Counted from the first letter of the stretch, positions 7,855 to 16,276 are shown. The stretch: 48,080 nt of DNA from Halobacteriales archaeon QS_4_66_20 (GCA_003021015.1 PXRK01000023.1:1-48080); one strand, 5' to 3'. A program made the numbers and translations. Notes: generated by a model not told the origin, from the sequence alone.

Positions 7855-8262
7855 TCACCGGTACGTTTCGTGGGTGACACCTGGGATGTTCCCGAAGTGT
7901 CTGTCGCCAGCGAGAACAGGCTCATCACGCTCCAGTGCGGTCGCAGCGACTGCTGCATCGCCTTTCCCGATTCCCGGCCCCTCGTCTTCGTCTGCGTCGG
8001 CCATATGCTCACCCAGCAGCCGCCCAGCGCGCTGAGAGATGCTCGGGGTCATGTCCACCAACGGGTAGGAGTCGAGTACGGATTCCACCTTCTGGCGCTC
8101 TTCGCGGGTATTCACTACCTTCCCGACGCCGATGTAGAGCTCCAGAACGGTCATCGAGGGGATGACAAGCGGGACGCTCTCGGCTTCGAGTTCTCGCTCC
8201 TTCTTGAGAGCCGCGTCGACGTCGTCAATGATGTCCAGAACGAAACTCGTATCGACGATCAT
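7855..8262 (-). CDS. vapC: PIN-domain toxin (VapC family)
   Basis: A 135-residue PIN-domain protein. VapC toxins are Mg-dependent RNases that cut tRNA or rRNA when their antitoxin decays. The acidic active-site residues are present: Asp4 (MIVDTSF), Glu41 (TVLELYIG), Asp102 (KGDAAVAATA) and Asp120 (LAGDRHF). The start overlaps the stop of the antitoxin gene by four bases (ATGA). The stop lies against the convergent end of the Mer-like gene. All catalytic residues are intact, so it should be active. Confidence 0.88.
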   Translation of the reverse strand: MIVDTSFVLDIIDDVDAALKKERELEAESVPLVIPSMTVLELYIGVGKVVNTREERQKVESVLDSYPLVDMTPSISQRAGRLLGEHMADADEDEGPGIGKGDAAVAATALERDEPVLAGDRHFGNIPGVTHETYR

Positions 8263-8489
8263 TCGAAGCGCTCCGCGACTTCGCGGACTTCGTCTTGGTC
8301 CTTCCGGTCAGCGGCCTCGATGGCCTCCCGCATCTCGCTCACCTGTTCCTCGTCGAAGATTCCGCGGAGATCCCGAAGCGACCGTCCCCCAATGAGTCGC
8401 TCCACGGCGTCACTGAACGACTCATCATCGCGCTTGTTGGCCTTGATTCGTTCATACACGTCGTCGTCGAGGCGAACTTGATGTGACAT
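8259..8489 (-). CDS. vapB: VapB-type antitoxin
   Basis: A 76-residue acidic protein. The first 20 residues (SHQVRLDDDVYERIKANK) form a ribbon-helix-helix-type start like those of haloarchaeal antitoxins placed before PIN toxins. The C-terminal half (IFDEEQVSEMREAIEAADRKDQ) is a charged helix suited to wrap the toxin. It is upstream of, and overlaps by four bases, the PIN gene. It likely represses its own operon. Confidence 0.85.
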   Translation of the reverse strand: MSHQVRLDDDVYERIKANKRDDESFSDAVERLIGGRSLRDLRGIFDEEQVSEMREAIEAADRKDQDEVREVAERFE

Positions 8490-8555
8490 CCTTGTTGACA
8501 GCGTTGACGCTCTACGGGAATCAATATTTGGGTAGGTTGTGACGGAAGGACGGAA

Positions 8556-8607
8556 CGCTCATCCCGATAAGTCGTCAAAGCCAAGTTACGGTTTGTCGGG
8601 ATGAGCG
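8556..8607. repeat. 52-bp perfect-arm inverted repeat
   Basis: Arms CGCTCATCCCGA (8556-8567) and TCGGGATGAGCG (8596-8607) match perfectly around a 28-base centre. The left arm plus two bases (CGCTCATCCCGATA) recurs at 26311-26324, at the 3' end of a transposase remnant. The element may therefore be a miniature derivative of that insertion sequence; alternatively it is a stem-loop downstream of rfcL, whose stop is 47 bases away. No T-tract is present. Confidence 0.6.
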
Positions 8608-8653
8608 ATATCTGGAGAGAGAATCCGACGCGCCGGTGGTGGCAACCGCCGCC

Positions 8654-10165
8654 TCACATGAAATCCGACAGCCCCGCCTGCTCGTCGTCCTCGGCCGCCA
8701 CCTCCGATTTCGCCTCCTCGTCCGCCACACCGTCGACGGCTTCCTCGCCCGCGTCGGCGGTGTCGTCGACGCCGACGCCATCGTCACCTGCGCCGGCGTC
8801 GCCCGCAGCGTCGGCCTCGTCCCCATCCGATTCCGCCGGCGCTTCCACGTCCGCGCTGCCTTCGAAGGCACCCTGCGATCCCTCGACCGACGCCTCCTCC
8901 TGCAACGCCTCGGCGTCCCCGACGATCGACTGCACCTTGTTAGTGGTTTCGCCGCTGCCGGTGACAAAAGAGACGTGTTCGGCGTCGAGGTCGTAGCGGG
9001 CGGTCATCGCGACGGTCAGTTCGCGGTTCTTGCAGTGGTGGGTCATCGTCGCCAGGTACGGCAGCACCTCGCGGCGGGCGGTGCTCATGCTGACGCCGTT
9101 CGCGTCGGCGATCTTGCGGGCGATGTAGTCGCGCTTGTCCCGGGTTCCCCGCGAGCGCCCCAGCTTCGACCAGTAGCTCGGCGGGCCGTAGCGGGTCCAG
9201 CCCCCCTTCGGCTCCCGGCGCGCGGCGGCGACGCCAGCGGTCATGTTGTCGGCGGCGTACCGCCAGAACGAGTAGTTCTGCGTCGCCCGGACGCGCCCGA
9301 GCCAGCGGTCGGCGTTGCCCAGGAACTCGAACGCGACCGCGAGTTCTTCGCCGTGGTAGTCCTTGGGCATGTTGTCCTCGATCCAGTTGATGAGGTCGTC
9401 CGGCGTCTCGTCGACGTTGTAGCTCGCCTCCAGTGCCTCCTGGGCGCCCGCCTCCTTGATCACCGTATCGAGGTAGTCGAAGACCCCCTCGGTCGTGTCG
9501 CGCTCATCGGTCACGACGTCGTCGGCAGTGAGACGGTCCCGGCCCTCTCCCAGCGCCTGCAGGTCGTTGATCGCGCCCCGGAGGTCGCTGCTGTTCATCT
9601 CGGCGATCCGTTCGAGCGCGTCGTCATTGAACTCGATGCCCTCCTTGCGGCAGATGTCCCGGAGGACCGGCCGGATCGACCGCGCGGAGACGCTGCGGAA
9701 CTCGACGTCCTGGCAGGCGTTGCGCAGCCCCTTTGACATTTCGTAGTAGTCGTTGGCGATGAGCACCATCGGCTGGCCGGCCTCCTTGACCAGTGAGGTG
9801 ATGGCACGGCTGCCGCCGCGGTCGGCATTGCCGTGGATGTTGTCCGCCTCGTCTATGATCAGCAGCCGGCGGCCGCCGCTGCCGCCGGTGAGCGTGCCGC
9901 TTTTCGCCGCCTCGCCCGCGACCCGCTCGATGACGTCTTTCGTCCGCGAGTCCGAGGCGTTGAGTTCGATCGTCGGCCACCCCTCGTCCGCCGCGAGCGC
10001 GTGCGCGGCCGACGTTTTCCCGACACCCGGCGGTCCGTGGAGAATTACGGCCTCCCGGTGGTCCTCCCAGGTGTCCGCCCACTCGCGCAGCGCGTCGCGC
10101 GCCTTGTCGTTACCACGGAGCTCCGAGAGCGAGGACGGGCGGTACTTCTCCGTCCAGTCTACCAT
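8654..10165 (-). CDS. rfcL: Replication factor C large subunit
   Basis: A 503-residue clamp loader subunit that opens PCNA onto primed DNA with the small RFC subunit. It begins WTEKYRP; Walker A is GPPGVGKT (44-51) and Walker B LLIIDEAD (101-108). NDYYEMSKGLRNACQ is the sensor region, and a collar domain follows to about residue 400. Residues about 420-495 are an acidic, Ala/Asp-rich linker, and the last eight residues QAGLSDFM are a PIP box for PCNA. Length is normal for the archaeal family. Confidence 0.95.
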   Translation of the reverse strand: MVDWTEKYRPSSLSELRGNDKARDALREWADTWEDHREAVILHGPPGVGKTSAAHALAADEGWPTIELNASDSRTKDVIERVAGEAAKSGTLTGGSGGRRLLIIDEADNIHGNADRGGSRAITSLVKEAGQPMVLIANDYYEMSKGLRNACQDVEFRSVSARSIRPVLRDICRKEGIEFNDDALERIAEMNSSDLRGAINDLQALGEGRDRLTADDVVTDERDTTEGVFDYLDTVIKEAGAQEALEASYNVDETPDDLINWIEDNMPKDYHGEELAVAFEFLGNADRWLGRVRATQNYSFWRYAADNMTAGVAAARREPKGGWTRYGPPSYWSKLGRSRGTRDKRDYIARKIADANGVSMSTARREVLPYLATMTHHCKNRELTVAMTARYDLDAEHVSFVTGSGETTNKVQSIVGDAEALQEEASVEGSQGAFEGSADVEAPAESDGDEADAAGDAGAGDDGVGVDDTADAGEEAVDGVADEEAKSEVAAEDDEQAGLSDFM

Positions 10166-10226
10166 TGCCCGCCCGTTCGTGCGTGGCTCGCTTAGTGGTT
10201 GCGGAGGGAACTAGCGCCCTCGCTCA

Positions 10227-10336
10227 TACTGTCGGACGTGACTCTGTTAGACATCCGGGTGTATATCTACGAGTATCGACCGTGAGATCCCTGATCTGTG
10301 TTGAGATGGCGTAACCGGATCACGTCTGGGCAGGTA
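10227..10336 (-). repeat. Family A MITE-like element, reverse orientation
   Basis: Ends TACTGTCGGACGTGACTC and GATCACGTCTGGGCAGGTA are imperfect inverted repeats about 110 bp apart. Read on the minus strand, the inside (ACGCCATCTCAACACAGATC, then GGTCGATACTCGTAGATAT) aligns with the element at 38187-38299. TCA flanks the outer left edge (10224-10226); no matching TCA is left on the other side. It lies between the rfcL start and the cold-shock gene and contributes no reading frame. Confidence 0.7.
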
Positions 10337-10450
10337 CCCGATAGCAGTCGGGCTGTTTCCTGGGCCGTCCGCGCATCGCAGACGGCCGGATCGGGGGCCC
10401 CGGGAGGCTTCGCAAGGGTTATGAGTGACAAACCCATTTGTGTAGTCGCA

Positions 10451-10645
10451 ATGGCAGAAGGTACGGTCGATTTCTTCAACGACACAGGCGGTTACGGCTT
10501 CATCGAAACTGAGGACGCGGACGAGGACGTTTTCTTCCACATGGAAGACGTCGGCGGCCCGGACCTCGAAGAGGGCCAGGACGTAGAGTTCGAAATTGTC
10601 GAAGCGCAGAAAGGCCCCCGGGCCGAGAATCTGACCCGCCTGTAA
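10451..10645 (+). CDS. Cold-shock domain protein
   Basis: A 64-residue single OB-fold protein that binds single-stranded RNA/DNA. RNP1 is GGYGFIET (residues about 13-20) and RNP2 DVFFHM (27-32). The haloarchaeal version has a very acidic surface, as here. ATG 10451 begins MAEGTVDFFND, the normal family start. A TATA-like GGTTATGAG lies about 30 bases upstream. It stands as a single gene, flanked by a family A element upstream and a 60-bp element downstream. Confidence 0.93.
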   Translation: MAEGTVDFFNDTGGYGFIETEDADEDVFFHMEDVGGPDLEEGQDVEFEIVEAQKGPRAENLTRL

Positions 10646-10776
10646 TCGGCGGTTCCATCGCTCTTTCGACACCCTAACGGAGAGTGATGCGGTTTCCTGC
10701 CGCATCCCTCGCAACGCCCTCCACAGTGACAACGCTGCGCTCCCTTCCGCGTCACCAGGGCCGACCCGGCTACTCA

Positions 10777-10836
10777 TACTGGTGGCTGTAATTCTTTTAC
10801 TCACCTTGCTATTCCACGGAGTCACGTCCGACAGTC
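10777..10836. repeat. 60-bp degenerate MITE-like element with TCA duplication
   Basis: Left end TACTGGTGGCTGTAATTC and right end GGAGTCACGTCCGACAGTC are imperfect inverted repeats. TCA flanks both edges (10774-10776 and 10837-10839). The right end matches the ends of families A, C and D. The last codons and the stop of the DUF429 gene fall inside it. Confidence 0.6.
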
Positions 10837-11579
10837 TCAGCCGACGCGTCGAGCGGGCTGCTCGCCCGGTAGACGATCTCCATCGGCAACCCTTTCGGGT
10901 CCCGGGGCGGATCCGCGGGAAGCGACCGCAGCGATCCCGGCCCGGGGCGGGCCGTGTATGCGAGCGCGACCGCGTCCAGCACGTCCGCGACGCGGACCTC
11001 CCCGCCGGCCGTCGCCTCGGCCGCCGCCTGGACCGTCGGCGGCGCGTCGGCGTCGAACCCCGCAAGCGTCCGCATCCGCTCGGCGTAGCCGGCCGCGGTC
11101 CGCTTGCGGTGCGAGAGCGGTTCGTCGGCGAACGCCCGGAAACACACCTCCGGATGGGACTCGCGGAACGTGGTCTTCGCCTCGGGCACGTTCCGCAGGA
11201 GGCTGTCGACGGCGGCGATGCCGTCGTTCATCTCGAACGCGTCCCGCGAGAGCGAGCGGCCGGCTTTCCGGCGGTTGACGCGGTTGGCCGCCGGATAGCG
11301 GCGCTTGCGGGTTGCCTCGCGGACCGGCGGCGCCACAACCGCTTCGCCGGCCGGCCCCAGGACCTCGCGAGCCAGTCCGTCGCACTGCCGCCCCCCGTTT
11401 CCCGATTCGAGGAGTCCGATCGGCACGTCGATCAGAATCAGCGTCGCGGTCTTCTCGTAGCGCTGCCAGAGTTCGCCAACCTCCTCGAACACTGCGGCGT
11501 GGTCGAACGTCGCGCCGTCGAACGCTACGGCGAGCCACGTGCCGCCGCTCCAGTCTGTGCCGACGAACGTCCCGGCCAT
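10809..11579 (-). CDS. DUF429 family protein
   Basis: A 256-residue protein beginning GTFVGTDWSGGTWLAVAFDG, the RNase H-like opening strand of DUF429. ILIDVPIGLLESG and DAVALAYTA are further family segments. The biochemical function is unknown; the fold suggests a nuclease or phosphotransferase. The final residues TVGRDSVE and the stop codon are encoded by the 60-bp repeat. Removing the repeat and one TCA copy gives ...DASAE followed at once by TAG, so the insertion probably landed on the original stop and extended the protein by eight residues. Confidence 0.75.
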   Translation of the reverse strand: MAGTFVGTDWSGGTWLAVAFDGATFDHAAVFEEVGELWQRYEKTATLILIDVPIGLLESGNGGRQCDGLAREVLGPAGEAVVAPPVREATRKRRYPAANRVNRRKAGRSLSRDAFEMNDGIAAVDSLLRNVPEAKTTFRESHPEVCFRAFADEPLSHRKRTAAGYAERMRTLAGFDADAPPTVQAAAEATAGGEVRVADVLDAVALAYTARPGPGSLRSLPADPPRDPKGLPMEIVYRASSPLDASAETVGRDSVE

Positions 11580-11666
11580 ACTGGTGCCTACCGTCCCCTG
11601 CGTAAAAATATCCGGGACGGTACAGGCCTCATGCTGTCAGTCCGTCGACTGGTCGGTGTTCTGTGA

Positions 11667-11774
11667 TAGTGATTGTTGTGACTTTTTACCGCCGGGTATT
11701 CGCCAGACGCCAGTTTGGGCCGTGAAACCGCCGCTACTGCGATGTGGTGCCGAAAACACTCACAACGATCACTA
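11667..11774. repeat. Family B MITE-like element, 108 bp, TGA duplication
   Basis: Terminal repeats TAGTGATTGTTGTGACT and GTCACAAC-type right end (ACTCACAACGATCACTA) enclose a GC-rich centre. TGA flanks both edges (11664-11666, 11775-11777). Read in the other direction, the nested copy at 32550-32658 is nearly identical. The element begins with TAG on both strands, which supplies the stop of the gene at 11772-12302. Confidence 0.85.
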
Positions 11775-12302
11775 TGATTCCTCGCCCCGCTCGTCGCTCT
11801 CGCCTGGGCCGTCCGTCCCGTCGGACTCGTCGGCTGCTCCGGTATCCTCATCAGCCGAGGACCGCCGTTCGCGGGTCATCTCGCGCGCTTCGGCCAGCAT
11901 CTCTGCAGCTTCTTCGTCCATCTCCACATTGTCGACCGCCTGCACGTCGACCGGCAGTGAGTCGGCCCCCATTGCGTCGCCTGCGCGGCCGTGATCGTGC
12001 GCCTCCCCGTGGTCGTGCGCCTCCTCGTTTCCGTGCGCCTCCTCGTTTCCGTGCGCCTGACCGCGCTCGTAGTCGTGGTTCCCAGTTGTGTCCTCGAACA
12101 CCTGTGGGTACTCGGCGGAGTCGGCCAGGTCCGTCACGGCCGCGGCCAGTCCGTCCTCGCCGCGGGCGGCCCAGTCGGGGACGTGCTCGTCGAGCCAGTC
12201 CTCGTGCTCGCCGCCCCGGACCATCGCGGTGAACGCGAGGTGGTTCGCGAGGTGGACGCCGTCTGCCTGTGGATCGCCACACACCGGACAGCGATAGCCC
12301 AT
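11772..12302 (-). CDS. C2H2-type zinc-binding haloarchaeal protein (DUF5810-like)
   Basis: A 176-residue protein. Residues 5-20 (CPVCGDPQADGVHLANH) carry a Cys2-His2 zinc site. The middle holds tandem six-residue repeats of the AHGNEE/AHDHGE type (about residues 82-106) from 18-bp DNA repeats. The tail is Glu/Asp-rich. I recognise it as a haloarchaeal domain of unknown function, possibly DUF5810. The stop TAG is the first triplet of the family B element. Without the element the frame would read on for QNTDQSTD before TGA, so the insertion appears to have trimmed eight codons. Confidence 0.65.
   Translation of the reverse strand: MGYRCPVCGDPQADGVHLANHLAFTAMVRGGEHEDWLDEHVPDWAARGEDGLAAAVTDLADSAEYPQVFEDTTGNHDYERGQAHGNEEAHGNEEAHDHGEAHDHGRAGDAMGADSLPVDVQAVDNVEMDEEAAEMLAEAREMTRERRSSADEDTGAADESDGTDGPGESDERGEES
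11991..12059 (-). repeat. In-gene 18-bp tandem repeats
   Basis: The unit CGTGCGCCTCCTCGTTTC occurs twice exactly, with related flanking units, within the coding sequence of the zinc-binding protein. It encodes AHGNEE/AHDHGE repeats rich in His and Glu. Such in-frame repeats expand and contract by slippage, and the His-rich product could bind metal. Confidence 0.75.
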
Positions 12303-12335
12303 ACTCCGTCTTGCTTGCGGGCACCCATAGGCGTT

Positions 12336-13355
12336 TCACACCTCGTCCAGCAGTTCCACGAACGTCGCCCGGTCGATGTTCCGTCCGGAGAGCTGGAGGA
12401 CAACCGTCGAACCGGCGACTTCGTCGGCCATCTGGCGCGCCCCGGCCAGCGAGGCGGCGCAGGCGCCCTCCATGACGATGTGTTCCTCCTCGAACATCGA
12501 GACGACGCCCTGTCGCAGCGCTTCGTCCTCCACGAGCAGGAAGTCAGTGAGGTGCTCCCGGAGCATCTGCGTCGTCAGCGCGAACGGGACACTCGTCGCC
12601 AGGCCTTCCGCGAACGTATCCATCTCGTCCGCGGGTTCGAGGGTGTCCTCGGCCCAGGCCCGGTGCATTCCCGGCGCGCTTGCCGACTGGGCGCCGATCA
12701 CCTTCGCGTCGGCCAACTGCCCCACGGTCAGCCCGTAGGCGGACGCGCTCGACCCGCCGCCGATCGGACAGAAGACGTAGTCGACGTCGGGGAGTTCCTC
12801 GACGATTTCGATCCCGGCCGTGCCGATGCCCGCGAGCAGCGCCGGTTCGTTGGCCGAGTGGACATACCGGTACCCCTCCTCGATCGCCTGCTGTTCGGCC
12901 CACTCCCTGGCCTCGTCGAACGTGTCCCCGCGGAGGTGGACCGTCGCGCCGTAGCGCTCCATCGCGGCCACCTTGTCCGGGTTGGCGTCCTCCGGCACCG
13001 CGATGTGGACCGGGACGCCGAACTGCTCGCCGGCGTAGGCGACCGACTGGCCGTGGTTGCCGGTGCTGGCCGCGATCAGGCCGGCCTCGCGGAACTCCGC
13101 GTCGAGCTGTGAAACCAGGTTCACCCCGCCCCTGACTTTGAACGCTCCCGTGGGCAAGGTCTCCTCGCGCTTGAGGTAGACGTCGGCGTCCAGTTCCGCC
13201 GAGAGCGCGTCGCTGCGGACCAGCGGCGTCCGGTGCAGGTGTCGGGAGACGACGCCGCGTGCCGCGTACACGTCGCGGATCGTCGGCGGGGTCGGATCGT
13301 GATACGGGAACATCGTCGTCTCGTCTGGGGAGTCGACGGGGTCGTACCGGGCCAT
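12336..13355 (-). CDS. PLP-dependent threonine/serine dehydratase
   Basis: A 339-residue fold-type II PLP enzyme that deaminates L-threonine to 2-oxobutyrate (or L-serine to pyruvate). The PLP lysine is Lys73 in GAFKVRGG. ASTGNHGQSVAYAG binds the substrate carboxylate, PIGGGSSASA the cofactor phosphate, and QLSGRNID lies near the end. There is no C-terminal ACT domain, so it is the catabolic/short type rather than feedback-regulated IlvA. An internal Met15 (MFPYHDP) is an alternative start. Confidence 0.85.
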   Translation of the reverse strand: MARYDPVDSPDETTMFPYHDPTPPTIRDVYAARGVVSRHLHRTPLVRSDALSAELDADVYLKREETLPTGAFKVRGGVNLVSQLDAEFREAGLIAASTGNHGQSVAYAGEQFGVPVHIAVPEDANPDKVAAMERYGATVHLRGDTFDEAREWAEQQAIEEGYRYVHSANEPALLAGIGTAGIEIVEELPDVDYVFCPIGGGSSASAYGLTVGQLADAKVIGAQSASAPGMHRAWAEDTLEPADEMDTFAEGLATSVPFALTTQMLREHLTDFLLVEDEALRQGVVSMFEEEHIVMEGACAASLAGARQMADEVAGSTVVLQLSGRNIDRATFVELLDEV

Positions 13356-13455
13356 GTCTGCCTTCTTAGCCGGCAGCCCGATAGGTGTTGCGTCATCGAT
13401 ATGGCGACGCGAGGACGCCGGCGGGCGCTGTGGACTCCCGCTGTCCGGTGTGAGT

Positions 13456-14148
13456 TTACGCCATCGCGGGGGTGACGACGGTGCTGGTGAGCGTCCGCAA
13501 CGGCGCCCGGACCTCGTACGTCGGCGTCTCGACGGTGAGCGGCGTCGAGTCGTCGATCTCGACGAAGTGAAACGTCACCTCGTAGCTGCCGTCGGCGGCG
13601 ATGGTCGAGGGCTCGCGCTGTCCCGAGTCGGGGTCGCGGACCCACACTTCCTCGCCGGCGGCGTCGGGGCTGGTCTCCCCCCGAATCTCGTAGGTTGGGA
13701 GGTCCTGGGCGACGTTCTCGCCAGCGATCGGGTGGCCCTGCTCGATCCAGTGGTTGATCCCCTTGTCCAGCGCGTACACCTCCTCGTAGCCGTTCTTGAT
13801 GAGCGTCGCCGCCCGCTGAGTCGAGAGGTGGTGTGGGCAGGCACAGTAGGTGAGGATCCGCCTGTCCTCGCTGTACTCCGCCGCTGGATCGCTGGTCTTC
13901 CGTCCGCGCGGTGCCGGGCTCCAGACGGCCCCCTCGATCCGGGTGCGCTCCCAGGCGGCCCTCGAGCGGGAGTCGACGACTGCCAGGTCGTCGTTCTGGT
14001 ACCAGTCGTAGGCGTCGTCGGTCGGGGCCAGCGGCACGGACTCCCCGGCCACCTCCGTGGTCTCGTAGCCGCTGTCGCCCCCGATACATCCGGCAGCCGC
14101 GATCGCACCGATCCCTGCAACCGTCCCCAGGTACTCCCGGCGGTTCAT
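13456..14148 (-). CDS. Exported rhodanese-domain lipoprotein
   Basis: A 230-residue protein with a Tat lipoprotein signal: RR at residues 3-4, a hydrophobic stretch and lipobox AAAGC with Cys21. Residues 40-140 are a rhodanese domain. LAVVDSRSRAAWERTRIEGAVW is the family entry, TYCACPHHLST holds the candidate catalytic Cys102, and GYEEVYALDKGINHWIEQGHPI is the family exit. A beta-rich tail follows, of unknown role. It is probably anchored outside the membrane and handles sulfane sulfur. A TTTTTACTAC TATA-like element lies about 25-30 bases before the ATG on the minus strand. Confidence 0.82.
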   Translation of the reverse strand: MNRREYLGTVAGIGAIAAAGCIGGDSGYETTEVAGESVPLAPTDDAYDWYQNDDLAVVDSRSRAAWERTRIEGAVWSPAPRGRKTSDPAAEYSEDRRILTYCACPHHLSTQRAATLIKNGYEEVYALDKGINHWIEQGHPIAGENVAQDLPTYEIRGETSPDAAGEEVWVRDPDSGQREPSTIAADGSYEVTFHFVEIDDSTPLTVETPTYEVRAPLRTLTSTVVTPAMA

Positions 14149-14265
14149 AGCCGCCGGTATGTGCTAGAGTAGTAAAAATGGTTCTTTCCTCCGGATAAGT
14201 GGAAGTTGGTTGCGAAGTTTTTACTTTCAGGGACAATGATGTGGTGAGTAACTGGTTCGTGAAGT

Positions 14266-16191
14266 ATGGAAACGATACTCGATCTCACTACGGGGGGCGC
14301 GGACAGCGAGGCACTGACAGACACGGCGGTCAGCGGTCGACTCAGAACCAAACAGCTGCTGTCGGGCGCCCCGCTCGCCGAGCGGCTCGACGGTGATGAG
14401 GAACCGAAGTACCTGCTTCGAAACAAGAAATCGGGGGTCACTGTCGCCGCGGAGGAGGAGTCGCGGACGATGGAACCGGACGACCAGTTCCAGGCGCTCG
14501 CGCTGGTCACCGACGTCCGGGTCCTGTTCGTCATCGGGACTGCGGACGGCGACAGGACGGCGTCGGTGTCGCACTCGGAGATGGTCCAGGCGAAACGTTC
14601 CGACGAGGGGTTCCGGACGACGGCACTCGTCATCGAAACGATCGACGGCCGGCGGTGGACGTTCCCCTGCAAGGGTGACACTGCGGAGGTCGCCTCGGTC
14701 GTCGACGGGCTGGCACAGGTGTGGGCCAACGCGGAACGGCTCGCCGACGAGGCCGAGGAGGCGATCGAGACGGCCGAGCAGCACCTGGCGGCCGACGAGT
14801 ACGAGGCTGCCGCCGAGGCGCTCGCCGACGTCAAGGCCAACCTCCGGACTGCGATCGCGCGGCTGCGCGAAGTCGGTGCCGGCGCCGGCGCACACATCGA
14901 AACGCGGGGCGAGCGCCTCGCCCGGCGGCTGCTGGACCTCCAGGGTCCGTTGTGGGCCCAGCTCGCAGCGTCCGCCCACGGCGAGGCGATGGCAGCCTGG
15001 CGTGAGGGCGAGTTCGAGCGTGCGGCGACCGAATACGAGGAGGCGATCCGGGGGTACGAGCAGGCGCTGGACCGCGACAGCGGCCCCTCGACCGGCGTCC
15101 TCGAAGGGCGGCTCGACGGGGCGCTCGCGGAGCGCGAACTGCTGCGGGTGATGCCGCTGGTCGAGGCTGACACGGCCCGCCGGCACGCCCGCGAGATCGA
15201 GGAGCCCGAGGCGGCAGCCGCGAACTGGGAGACCGTCCTCGAGCAGTACCAGGGCCTGCTCGCGCTGGACTGGCCGGGCGAGCGCGGGTTCGTCGCTGAC
15301 AGTGATATCGTCCACACGCAAGCCGCGGCGGCCGCCGAGGACGCCATCGAGGACTACTTCGAGGCGGGCAAGCGCCGGCTGGGATCGGCGGATCGCTTCG
15401 CGGTCGACGGCAGGGAGGACCGCGCGAGCGTGCTGTACGAGCGCGCCCGCGACCAGTTCGAGGCCGCCCATCGCCTCGCGACCGAGGCCCACCCGGACAG
15501 GGTCGAGGAGCTCGAGACGGCGCTTTCTACGGTCGACCAGCGAATCAACGGCGACGTACCGGCCGAGGCGCTGCCACACGACGAACTCACCGTGACTGAC
15601 GGCGACGAGGAGCCAGCGGAGGCCGACGACGAACCCGACGCGACCGGCGGCGGCGACGAGCCAGGCTCGACTGTGATTGGGCGCATCCAGTCTCAGAAGC
15701 AGGACGAGAACGCGGCCGCACCCGGCGGCGTCAACGTGAACGCCGGCGACGGGGCCGGCAACGGCGTCACGAACACGGAGCTGCGGGGCAAGCTCCGGGA
15801 CCTCGAGGAGGGGGAGTTCACGCAGCTGGTCGCCGACCTCTGGGAGGCCCAGGGCTGGTCGACCACCGTCTTCTCGGCGACGAAGCAGGTCGTCTACGAC
15901 ATCGTCGCGATGCGGGAGGAACCGGAACAGCAACGGCTGCTGCTGTGGACCGAGCACAAGCCCGGCGAGGAGCAGCTCGGCCCCCGGTCGGTCGAACGAT
16001 GTGCGACGGCCCGGGACAGCAGTCAGGGCGCCGAGAGCGCCACGCTGGTCACCAACGCCCTGCCGCGGACCGCCGCCAGACAGCGGGCCGAGGGGCTCGA
16101 CGTGACCGTCATCGACGGGCAGGACCTCGTCGAACTGCTCCGCTTCGAGGGCTTTCTCGACCGCCTGGAAGCGGACCGCCCGAACGCCTGA
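14266..16191 (+). CDS. PH-like / TPR-like / Mrr-type nuclease fusion
   Basis: A 641-residue protein in three parts. Residues 25-135 resemble a bacterial PH (YokE-like) domain (GDEEPKYLLRN, ALVTDVRVLFVIG, LVIETIDGRRWTF). Residues 150-425 are Ala/Glu-rich helical pairs like TPR repeats (AWREGEFERAATEYEEAIRGYEQAL). An acidic linker leads to residues 510-630, a restriction-endonuclease-like domain of the Mrr type: FTQLVADLWEAQGW, then Asp545 (VYDIVA) and Glu563-x-Lys565 (WTEHKPG). This PD-(D/E)xK set is complete. No methylase or McrBC partner is adjacent. It may act in genome defence or DNA quality control; that is inference. An internal TTG or ATG start is not needed. Confidence 0.7.
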   Translation: METILDLTTGGADSEALTDTAVSGRLRTKQLLSGAPLAERLDGDEEPKYLLRNKKSGVTVAAEEESRTMEPDDQFQALALVTDVRVLFVIGTADGDRTASVSHSEMVQAKRSDEGFRTTALVIETIDGRRWTFPCKGDTAEVASVVDGLAQVWANAERLADEAEEAIETAEQHLAADEYEAAAEALADVKANLRTAIARLREVGAGAGAHIETRGERLARRLLDLQGPLWAQLAASAHGEAMAAWREGEFERAATEYEEAIRGYEQALDRDSGPSTGVLEGRLDGALAERELLRVMPLVEADTARRHAREIEEPEAAAANWETVLEQYQGLLALDWPGERGFVADSDIVHTQAAAAAEDAIEDYFEAGKRRLGSADRFAVDGREDRASVLYERARDQFEAAHRLATEAHPDRVEELETALSTVDQRINGDVPAEALPHDELTVTDGDEEPAEADDEPDATGGGDEPGSTVIGRIQSQKQDENAAAPGGVNVNAGDGAGNGVTNTELRGKLRDLEEGEFTQLVADLWEAQGWSTTVFSATKQVVYDIVAMREEPEQQRLLLWTEHKPGEEQLGPRSVERCATARDSSQGAESATLVTNALPRTAARQRAEGLDVTVIDGQDLVELLRFEGFLDRLEADRPNA

Positions 16192-16276
16192 TTCTCCATC
16201 CCACGGTTCGCCTGCGGATCGGAGCAGACCCGGAAAGCCCTACGCTTAAGACGCCACGGCGTTCTACTGGGGGTAT

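Noticed and set aside
11991..12059. Short tandem repeats suggesting a CRISPR
   Set aside because: Units are contiguous without spacers, in frame, and encode AHGNEE-type peptide repeats. No cas genes in the window.
14227..15957. 576-codon minus-strand frame opposite the PH-TPR-Mrr gene
   Set aside because: Antisense shadow; the plus-strand frame has domain motifs and correct codon bias.
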